A DNA stretch of 64,000 nt from Strongylocentrotus purpuratus (taxonomy: Eukaryota > Echinodermata > Echinoidea > Camarodonta > Strongylocentrotidae), in assembly GCF_000002235.5 (NCBI RefSeq), contig NW_022145611.1:14044882-14108881 (forward strand), given 5' to 3'. The notes beneath the pieces are model-generated. The model searched no databases. It saw only the letters and a list, made by a program, of their open reading frames with translations, and was not told the origin of the DNA. This document shows positions 12,201 through 24,200 of this stretch, in pieces (the first letter of the stretch is position 1; each line of letters starts with the position of its first letter). A program made the position numbers and the translations under genes.

Positions 12201-15200
12201 CTCAGGTTTGTGTTGTCTAGCAACATCTCTCCCATCGCTTTGGCTCCTCTTGATCCTATTTTATTCTCGGCAAGATTCTGGGAAACGGAATAAAAAGAGA
12301 AAATACAGTATGATAACGACAGTGCATTGAAGGCCAACAATATAGAGAAAATGTATTTACATGTGTACGACAGCTACAAAATATTTTTTTTTTGTTTGGA
12401 TGAGCTTTTCATGTTATGAGATTTGCGTGGGGATGAATGAAAAACTTATACCCCATTCGTGATGACCATTTACTCTGTTAATGTAAAGGAGCTAATTTCC
12501 GCTCGTCGAGGAGTGTGATTAGGGACCACTCCTTTTGGAGTGAAATTTGGACGGAATTCACCCTCAAAAGATGTAAATTTCACTACAAAAAGACCGATTT
12601 TTTTTTCTAAAAGACTGAATTTATCGTCTTTTAAGAGCTAACTTTACATCTTTTGAGGGTGAATTCCGTCCAAATTTCACACCAAAAGGAGTGGTCCCTA
12701 ATCACACTCCTCGACGAGCGGAAATTAGCTCCTTTACATTAACAGAGTACATTGTATATCACGTTCATAATATCAATAATATAAGTATTGCACAGTGTGG
12801 GTCCAATTTTTTTTTTGTTGGTGATTGTTGTTGTTGCCTTCCGGGGGGCACCGGTTCAACTAATGAATAATAGGAGACCCCCCCCCCCCTGCTATGGCAT
12901 TGATCATTATCACACGGGAGGGTTGGATCTTTTTACTAACAAAAATCAACAAAAACTTCATACTTCCCGACTCTGAAATTCATGAAACGAGACGAGCTGA
13001 TACTGAATGATAACCCAGCGGCGTTTTCATGGATGATCATACTCGTAATTAATTTTTACCATGAAATATAAATCGACGAGTGAGCTAATGGTATAGGCCT
13101 CAATGGAAAGGCAAATTAGAGAGGAAATGAGGAGAGATTAAATGGCTATAGAGAGCATTGAAACAAGCAGAAGCATATCAATTCATAACGGAGAAGATTA
13201 AGGTAGGCAGGAAAGAATTGTAAGAGTAAAATTGCAGAGAGATGAAGAGTGAGAGGAATGGATGAAAATAATGTGCAAGAGAAAGGGAGTGAGTGAAATT
13301 AAAACAGTAGGCAGAAATAGTGGAAAAGGGAGGTAAAAAGAATAATGAGATAAAAGGAGAAACATATAAGAGAGATAAACTATAGACAAAACACAGAACC
13401 GCAGACAGAGATACAAAGCGATATGCATAATTTGTGAGAGAGAGAGAGAGAGAGAGATAATTAATATAAGTCAAGGCGGAAATTATGAAAAAGACAGAAA
13501 CTGGAATAATAATACGGAAAAAAGCGAAATAGAGAAACAAATTAGTTGGAGAAGGCGGGGAGAAAGGGGGAGCAAGTGAGAGAGAGAGAGAGAGAGAAAG
13601 ACATACAAAGAGGGACATACAGACAAACAGTATACTCACAAGGTCATTTATGTAGCAATTTTCTTTGAGCATATCGGCAATGTACACGCCACCATCTCCC
13701 TCTACCCAATTATCCTCCAAGTCCAAGGTTAATACTGTCGTGTTAGCCTGAAATTAAACATTATACGATTGTAATCAATTGATGAAAGCTATCATGAAGG
13801 ATGTCTGGCTATTTTGCACAATGCCCATTGTTACAGCAGTGAATGTGATATCCTCGATCAAATAATACTCAAACACGCCAACATAATTATAATCGTAAAT
13901 AGAAGTAGCAAAATCGCTTCAGGAATGATTGTTCACTTCGTTTTCATAATCAGTTTTCAATCCATTTATTACATATGACGTTTAAGATATACAACACAAG
14001 ACAAAAAACAACAAATAAAAATAAAAACAACGAACACATTCAACAAGAATCAAGAGAATGATGCAACAATTATAATCATATACAATTAAAATTAAACTCA
14101 TCATACATTATTTTTCTTAACGTTTTAATGTGTTTTTACGCGATTTTTTAACTTTCAAACAATATTTGTCCATGCAAATCTACACAAATACAATTAGCTT
14201 TAAACATTTTAAACGATAAAGATTGCATTTAAAATGCAGTTAATATTCATTGCAATGTATTTTGGTGATGAGATGAGGGAGGGAGCTAAATTTCAAAACT
14301 TACCACAAGGGCTACTGCGATGGCCTTTGCGCCGTGTGGACCAAGCCCATGGTGCTTCATAGACACCCTGCTCGTCGTCATGTGACGTAAGAAATGCGAA
14401 GCTGGTACGACACCGATGTCCAGGCATGCCTGCTTGTAGGTCTTCCGACCCGTCGGGTCATACTCCTCTATCTTGTCTTTTTCTGAAGGAAGATAATTTT
14501 TTAGAAAGGTACCGTTAGAACCAGGGCCCTGTTTCATAAAAGTTTTTATCAATTTTAAAAAAAAGCTAAATTTCTATGACAAACTTGATCTCGGTCAATC
14601 AAATGCCACGATTTCTATAGCTTATAACAATTATTGTAACTTGTTATTGATATAAAGTTTGAACAGTTTAAACAGAGCCCAGGGCCGTGTTGCATAAAAC
14701 TTACCATTGATGGTAACTATGCCATCAATGGCAACTACCATGGTAATGGGGCTCAACAGCCAATTAAAATCAAGGTTTCCATGATAATTACCATTTATGA
14801 CAAAGTTACCATCAATGGTAAGTTTTGTGCAAAGGGACCATGGATCGTCTTCCATTGCGCTATCGGCGATTGAACGAAACTATGGGAATAAAAATGAACT
14901 GCCTTAGGTTGTTTTTGTGAAAGTCTTTCTCACAAGCAGTTTATCATTATGTCCATATATAAGTCAATTAATTGCAGCAAGTTTGGCAAATGGTAAGAGT
15001 GCTAGCCCCCTGCCCATAATGCCGCACCTGCATGGACTCTCTTACATAAAGAGTTGCATTTACACGCAACTCTGAAAATCAAACGCAAGTCCTAAAAATC
15101 AATTCCATTACACAGAGAGTCGCGTTTGATTTCAAACGCAACTTTATGATAGATATAATTATGACCAAACGCAAAGTTGCATTTGATTTCAATCGCAACT

Positions 15201-18200
15201 CTCTTATCATTGCACAGTTGCGTTTGATTGCAAGTTGCGTATGATATTTGCGTTTGATCTGAATTGCGACCAATCGCAAATTGACTTTTATTCAAGAGGA
15301 CCCACATCATGATGATAGCCCGAATTCAGTGTTGGAAGAAAAAAAATACCTTATCGGCCAATGCGCTAACCCTAAGAGTATATTTTGCAGATGGGAATGA
15401 TGTCGTTTTACTTTTATCGTCATCCAACAAGTTTGATACATTCATGTACGTGTATGTTGCAATTTCAAATTCAAAATGCCAACACATTGTTGCAAGTCAA
15501 TATTGAATCAGTTACGCAGTCGGAGACAATATTATAGTAAACCCAATATTGATTCAGCTTTCAAATTGACCTGACTTGTGTGTCCGACAGAATAGTCATA
15601 TTGATTGACCGGATGATATAGTTACAAGGATGTCAGACTGTAAATAATAATTATTGATTGCAATATCCCTTTCAGAATCGTAATTGTATACCGCGCAGAG
15701 TCAAACTTCCCTTAATCACATTGCTTTAATTGCTCTTGGGTATATTAATACAGCTACACACTTGACACAATTAAACCTTGGTTACTATGGTGGTTTGCCC
15801 TCCACGTATTATTTGCTCAGAGCTAATTGACTGGATAAGAATCTCCGTTTGTACATCAAAATCCGGATGAAGAAAAAAAAATGCTATTGTTTGTATTATG
15901 CGGTTGAAGGATATAATGCAAATTCTCCAAAATGATTAAAGGAATGGTGCGCCAAATGTTCATGGCCTCCTGCGGCAGTACAGGTTGTAAAATAACATAA
16001 TTATCAACGGGATGAAATAATCTTAAAGGTTTGGATTGGGTTGTCAAGGAAATATTTCTGTGAATATTTAATTCACCTCGTGTTGTAAAATCTGCCATTA
16101 ATGAGAATTATGCATTATGCGAACTTGGTATTAATGTATTCCAATTACATTGATGATTTTTCCAGAAGCCCTGAATGAGGAACTAATTATGGTGAATTCA
16201 TTTGTTGCATGCTTGAATTAAAGTACATATCACGGGGGGGGGGGGGGGGGGTAGAAAGCGAGTAAAATGGAATTGCACTTTCGCCCCCTTAGATTCGCTC
16301 CGCTGCATTTCCCTAATGTTAAAATACATGTTCATGCCTATCTGAACCCCGCCGCCTAAATAACTAGAAAAACTAATGCCTATATATAAATTAAAAATTA
16401 TTAATGTACGTACACTGTGTGTTAATCTGCTTTGCATTTACTTGTTTTTGCTATATCAGGCACATTTAGAAAAGCGATTTTTGAATAAAACTTCGAAGGA
16501 ATATTGGTATATCCTTACACTTACCATCAATTTCTAAATCTGTATCCCATCCGCTGTCGCTGTGGTCTGAATCATCATCTTTGCCCATCTTATTCCTCTT
16601 GCTGGCCACGGAGGAGCTGTCCGTGACGGACCCGACCCCCGACTCGTCGCCGCCCCCGCCGAAGTCCTTCGACTGGTCCATGGTCAGATGGGCGGTGGCA
16701 AGGACCGGGGCTCCGCCAGCCGAGTCGCTTTCCTGCCTGACCTGCTCACCCACCGTTACGGGCCGCTCGTCATTGACGTTGTGATGACCGTCGACGTCGT
16801 CACCGTTGTGGTGGTGGTCGCCGTTTAGAAGGGCTTGTTCATGCTGTGTACAGGAAATTATAGAAATATGGGATACATCATTTAAGAATGGCATAAGAAA
16901 CCGCGCCGATCATGTTTAAAAAGCACAAAAATATTTGGGCAACTGCCACCCTTTATTCGGGAGAGGTGGACTCTTTGAGATTTTTTATGTCATAATGAGA
17001 AAAGAATACTTGATAGAAAAAATAACATCAAATGGTTGTAATCGAAATACAGTGCACCAACAGTGACTGTCACTATCATAAAGTGTCAAATTTCCTGCAT
17101 GGAAAGTTGATAACTGGGCATTAGACGTCGGGCCACCCCTCCCTCACCCCCTCGGAAAATTATACCATTACATCTTTCGAATAAAGTTATATCAATTCGG
17201 ATGCTTGGACTTAGTGATTGAAAAGAAAAGAAAAACATTTAGCCGTACCTCTTTTAAAAAACACACACACGAAAGAAAAACTTTTAAAAGATGACTACAT
17301 GTATATAGCATTGTAAGCTGTAAGACAGTCAGTATCACATTATTTAGGCAAGAGTTCTAGTTTTATCAACACACAATTGTTGTTTCGTATTTCGTTTTCA
17401 TTTTCCATTTCAACCATATTTTATAATCAACCATGCTCTCTCATAAAAAATTCCCATTTAGTAAATCAATCCGACCATTACCTTGGATATGAAATGTTCA
17501 GAATATCATTGTACTGTCAAACAATGATTATCTTTCACAATCGATTCCATTATACGAATTTCACTTCAATCAGTTTCCATTAGTTACAGATAAACCAATA
17601 TAATTCAGCGCAGCTGTTTGCATGATAATTAATTGCAAGTCGATATAGAACTCATACGGATATTACTGAAATGCCTAGATGAGAGCATTATTCCATTTTG
17701 GCTAGCAAACGAATTCAATTTTCTGAACGATTAAGTCATGTATCAAAAAACATTTCATTATTAGTGGCATGTGTCATTCATCTTGTCAATTGGTATCCAA
17801 TTATCTCTCCCGTGAACCCATAAACATTGTCCTCCGTCTAGACGGTATGATCATGAATGACAATTTCGACTGTGGTTATTATTATCATACAATGTGGGGA
17901 CGGTATTATGGGAGTCTATATAAATAATTTTTGTATCTACATTATAGACGTTTTCATTTAAAATGTTCAGTTTATGAACCTGACGAGCATTATGTATGCA
18001 GCATTTCAGAAATGCAATATTGCATTATACTTTCCATGCCAATATTGATTATGTTTGTATGTCGCTGCCTCGGTCTCTTTCTGTCTGTCTCTGTCTCTCT
18101 CTGTCTCTGTCTCTCTCTCTTCCCCTCTCTATCTACCTATGCCCCCCCCCCCATTTCTCTATATCTGTCTCTCTCGTCTTTCTGGTTGTCGAGGAGTATG

Positions 18201-21200
18201 AAGGTTGACATGGTTGCAGCCATTATTAATACAAATTAATTCATTTGAATTAAATTGAGGCTCCCACATTAATTTGATACCAATTTGATGTGTTTTGTTA
18301 TAAAACCCACTAAACTATTGAAAGAATTAAATGTGTAGTTTAAAATAGACTCGGTTATAATTCCAGTAGACGATAGGCTACATCACGTCGTACATAATAC
18401 ACATATAATCATAGTATTATTCTCTTGCGAGTGATTAATATATTATCAACTGTGAACGCTTTAGAATTCCTGCCAAAAATAATTCATTCATCATTTCACG
18501 ACACACTTCATTGCACCAAGTACAAACGTCGTCATGACATCCGCCATAAAAGAGCAACTACAACTATTTGTAATAGCATTGTTTGCATAAGCAAACACAC
18601 GGAGAAGGGCAATGGATCATAAAAACCACCCGCAAAGTCACAAGATGTTTGGGAAATGTTTTTCCTTCATGGATTGTATACCGTCCTTTGGTTTTGGAGC
18701 TGTTTGTTATGGTGCATAATTATACAGCATAGGCATGCATGAAGCCTAGCTAGTAGGCTAACATGTGCCTAGAACGACCCCCCCCCCCCTCATAACAAAA
18801 AAAAATGAACAGGGCTGTATTCTCCTGATCAACGAAGGTATATAATAGGCGGAGCTCCTTTCCCTGATATATTCCGCCCCAACAACCCTTGCCCGCACCC
18901 CCCCTGCATGTGTATTAACTTCTTGGATACTCCAAGGTCTTAATTATTCCCCATCTTGAGGATTGAATTGACGTTTCTGTCCATGAGACGAACAAAGTAT
19001 GTAAGGTTCTCTTAACAATTACTGTATACTAGCATGACCGTTATCAGAACGTATATTACTTTGGTTTCTTCTACTTAAAATAGATTTACTTACATACCAG
19101 AAGATTAGGCTATACAAATACAACAATAACACAATCAATACGAATACATACAGTAATAACATGTATGTACCAGAGATAAGGGTCCAAATCACAACTGCAA
19201 TCACTATAACTTATCGATAGTCTGCGATGACTGCGAACGATCAGTATTGGGCATAATCCTGTTAAAAAACTCCCCAATATCCAAATTTGATAAAAGGCTC
19301 ACCAGTCACCACATCAACACGATAGATGGACGAAGGTCTTGGCGATGAAAACTTGATTTCTTCTTTCCCTTAATATACAATGTACATGTAAAATAATATT
19401 AAATCGACATAAGAAGCCGTTGTTGTGGATACGACGAAACTAATAACACGTTCTACTCTAACGTAACCCGATTGTTCAAAGAAAATCAGCATCCGCTTTC
19501 GACAATCTTTTTCGTCGCCCCATAAATATCTTAATAACTTTGCCGGACTTATGAACATCTTGTTTGCTTTTCGTTTGGAATTATGTCTGAAGTACCCCTC
19601 GAAAGGTCATTAGTCATAAAAATTATCAGAGAGGTGAAGTCTAATTGGACCTTTGGGTGGGAGTCAAGTGGAAATAAACCAATGAACGAACTTTTTCAAT
19701 ATTTGCACGAGCGTTATCGAATTATAAGATCTAGAGTGTTTGTTTAAAGTTAACCTCTCAAACGAAATTGAATAAACATATGATCTGGTATGTTCATTTG
19801 ATTTGACAAAATTAACAGATATTATGAATAAATGAATAATAAAATTATATTTTGCTACACTCTGAATAAATATTTGATAAAAAAGCCACAATTTGTTTGT
19901 GACTAAATGACGGATGCATAACATGTATTGTGCGTAGTCTGTGGGGAGGAAGGGGTCTTACTAATGTACATGTAGGTAAATTCCCCCCTCTCCCTTCCCT
20001 TTCTACCTTTTTTCTTTTTATTCTACCCCATAAACCTACCTCATTATACACCTCTGCAAGAGCCATTGAAAAGCAATAAAAATAAAAAAATTTAATGCAA
20101 ATAAATGCAAATTGCATGGTAAATTTTAGCTATTGGATTATAAATGCATGTAAAACTATTCGGTTTGTTTAGAAGAAAGAAGCACATCGACAACTGACTG
20201 TTTATCCTGAGTCTCGTTCGTGTATATAATGCAATCCTGCATGCTCTTGCTCTTTTTGAAAATGGAATAGAGATATATCTATTAGCAAGACTTTAACAAA
20301 TGATCAAGGATTATCGATCACGGTTATCACAAAGACATCAATAACGATTGTAGAAACCCTTTCTTTCAGCGTCGAATTGCATCTCTTGAAAGAACGTGTA
20401 AAGTCAGAAAACGTTAGGCACAAAAGGGGGCTTTCGAATAAATAAAGTCGGTTGTTTGTCAAGTCAAATTGTATGAACAAATAAAGAAACTATGGTGTCT
20501 GCGCCTGGAGGAGTTTGATTTTCCAATTATTGTGAGTATGAATAATTAACACCTCGCCGTGATACAGGAAGCCATTAAAGGGCTTTCAAAGTGTGTTAGC
20601 AGATATTGATACCGTGTATGATACCATACAGAAATTCTAGTTCGGTTTTCTGTCAGAATTTCGAATTCACTTCACTGTCTTTAAACATCGTTTGAATGAG
20701 TCGGGATGCAAGATAATATTACGTTCTGTATATACCATTCTTTGTCATGTTTCTGTCTACGTGTACGTCTCATCTCCTCGTTTTTTCTCCACCTGTAATA
20801 GTGTAATAGACCTGTTAAAACCGATACCCCCTCTCTCAATGGCTACATTCACTATACGCCATACACTGTACATTAGGATGATGCTATAGCAAAAACACAT
20901 TTCAAACAGACAATCTTCATGATATCGTGCCGTTGGAGAGAAAGATAATGGAGTAAAAACATTATACCTTTCACTTTCAGCACGGGCCGCTGACTCCGGG
21001 AACTTTGGGGAAGTTGCCCCTTCTCCTCCTTCATAATTACGGGATAATAATCTATTTCATATTGCATTTCCAATAAGTATGTGTTGTCCCCTCACCTCCC
21101 CGTCCTATACACCCCTCTTCGTCCCCTTCCCCTTCCCATTCTTGAAATAATTCGACCCACTCATTTGAAATATAAAGCACAACTACCCTTTTCAAAGAAA

Positions 21201-24200
21201 TTGACGATAAATTCAGAATGAAAGAGGGCAATTTTGAAAGCGCACAATTCTTATTCCATTTCTATATGTTGGATATTAAACAAGAATTGTTTTCTCGCTC
21301 CATACAACGATAAACAAAAGTCAGTATACTAGGAAAGTGACGCTCAAAAGACGCAGACGACAATAATATATGTTCCCATTGATCACTATGGCTATCGATC
21401 TGATCGATAAGGTTAAGAAAAGGAAGGGTCTGGTAGAACAATGGAGTGATGTCACAATTCGCACAACTGCCAGGAAAATGACATAGAAAGAGAGTAATGG
21501 CCAAGGTTGATGTATTTGTGTTTTCATCATGATTATATATATTATATTGAGTACAATTAGGTTCAAGGGTTCCTTGAGGTAGAATACAATTTCTTTTTCA
21601 TTTGTGTCACGGTTAATCGATACGGACTCTATTGATTGAATAGCTCTCACATTATTCGAGGGGGGGGGGTGCATCGGTTCTTCTGAACATTGGCCTCAAT
21701 CCCTATAGCCTGACTAATTGAACTGTTGATATTGCAAGCTGATATTGTTGACATTGTTTGAGTACTTTATATTCTAGCTACTTTCATGTACGACTCATAT
21801 GAAAATTAATTTTTGGGTTTATAATAGCTTATTAACCGCAGAAAACATGTTCAATTTACTTTCAAGCATTACAGTCAAGAGAATGTACATGCACTTCTGA
21901 ATTTAATTGCATAATATTTTGGATTTGTCTTAGGGTAATATGATTTTAAAGATCTTGCATGGTTTTTGTCTAAATTTCTCCAAACCGCTCTAATCCATCA
22001 GAAATATTATATTTTCCCAATTAACCAACATAAATGTTTTAAAGTTAAATTTCCTTTATTGTATAGATGCGTATAGTCTTGATTATATACCTCACTTAAG
22101 AAATCCAGCCATCTGATTGGTCGAAATTGCATTCATAAACTTTAACTATTCCGGGAAGGTTACAATTGTGCTATTGCCCGAGGCGTGCCGAGGGCAATAG
22201 CCCTTGAGCGTATAAAAACAACTAATTCTCTCAAAGCAGTCATTAATACTATACTATAATCCGGGCAGGTAAAGTGATCGTTGTAATCAAATATGAAGGA
22301 AAGAAAAAAAGAATGATACACCACTGAAGATCCTTATCTTGGTACTAGTCAAAATGTTCTCACAGACTGGACCACTAACCTAAAAACTGATATTTTGCAT
22401 GCACTTTTCTTTCCCGTTGCCTTGCGAATTATCCCAGTCATTCCAATAATCAACATGATAAGCCCATCAAAAAGCATTTTGTAAAAGACGTAACATGGAG
22501 TATATTGCACTGATGAAATTACATTAACATGACAATTGATTATTTTTGCCACCCTTTTCAAGAGCAAATTGATGTTGGGTCTCTGCATGGCAGAAATAAT
22601 ATCACGTGGCATTTTGAAATTGATATTGCCTGATGAGATGGAGCTTCAATAGGTGTTCTGAACAATTAAAAGAAGCGAACCATGAAGGACAGTAAGCAAA
22701 TTATGAGAGTTATTTGCATCGTGGTGCATTTGGGCATGCAAAAGATGATCGGGAGAAAAACTTCTACAAATGGAAATGTCACTCATCGAATAATTTTGTG
22801 CTCATAATGTAATCGCTACATAACGATTTATTGTAGTATAATATTAATTTTAAATTGTATACAGTTGACATATTACCTTTTATAGAAGGAATGTTGGGTT
22901 ACGTTATACGTATTTCTAATGTTCGCACATGATAGTATAGATATAAACAAGGCTATTGAATAGCATTAATATTAGTTTTTTTTTCTTTCTACAGTCTTTG
23001 CAATTGGACATGATAAACAAACAGAAATGTACTTGGCATTAGATGAATAAATATTGAATTACCCACCCGTCTTGGAGTAGTGATTCGGGGGGGGGGGGGG
23101 TGCTTACGAAAAAAAACAATATATAAGCAGCCCACCATTTATTCAAGCCCCCGTCAAATGTGTTACCTACAAAATGTATGCAACCCCTCCCCCAAAAAAG
23201 GCCCCCATTAATCCTCTAGAACCGTTTCTGCACCCTCATAATTATGAAAGCACGAGTATTAGACACTCATAGCGAACCACAGAAAGGTACATGTATGAGT
23301 TTTGTTATACAATTACAAGGAGGATGTTCTCCTTTTCTGCAATAGAGTAATTGTTCCGACTTCATTAAATAAGGGGCATTGTATCCTCAGTTGGAAGGGT
23401 TGCATACACTGCACAATTATGAAATCCCTTATCCGAGGAGTGGGGAGGGCAACACACCTCAGGATAGACGACCTTGAGACAGAGCTGCACTGTCATTTTA
23501 CACAGGTAACATGTATGTTGGATGAGACAAGCTTCAGACGACAGCATACTACTGGAGGCTTTAAAAGCTTAACGTGGATGTTAAATTTCAATCAGGTAAA
23601 TTGCTTGTAACCATGGTGTCATTAATTAGAATATGCTACATTGGAGTGACAGGATTTAAGGTAAGCGAATGCATCCAACAATGCCCTTTCTTGCATAGAC
23701 GAAATTAAACATGCTCCTTGATTTTATCACCTAATTCAAGGTGGGCGCTTGTCACACATTTTTCACAAAATCAATTATTTCCTTGACGATTGGTCGATTA
23801 ATGTGCTTCAGGAGTATGATTATAATGAAGTAACAACTGAAGGTGACAACGTGTTCCTATGACATTTTCATTCAGGTGTGATAAATGTACTTGGGGAAAT
23901 TAAAATTTTATTTTGAGAAACCATGGCAATATTTTAGTTTCTCCTTCTCTTCTCTGCCTCTCTCTCGTTTTCTCATCATCATCATACTCCGGAATTCTTC
24001 TTGTCTAACCGTTCTTTAAATAAACTCACACGATCGACTACTTCACTATCGTGACTTGCGTCTCGTTACCTAGGTAACATGGTCACTTTAAATACACTAA
24101 AAGGTTTCAAGACTTGTTCACAACCATCTTAACAGATACCGTGGATTTAATATCAGCATTTTCTCTCAATTTGGCCAAATACAAGATAATGTACGGGAGC

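Noticed and set aside
13178..13726. 182-codon minus-strand frame
   Set aside because: Only its first part is exon 4 of LRRC74A; the rest is intron read-through across AG repeats.
16581..16784. 67-codon plus-strand frame
   Set aside because: Antisense shadow of LRRC74A exon 2.
23302..23610. 102-codon plus-strand frame in LRRC74A intron 1
   Set aside because: No recognised domain, weak start context and an equally open antisense frame.
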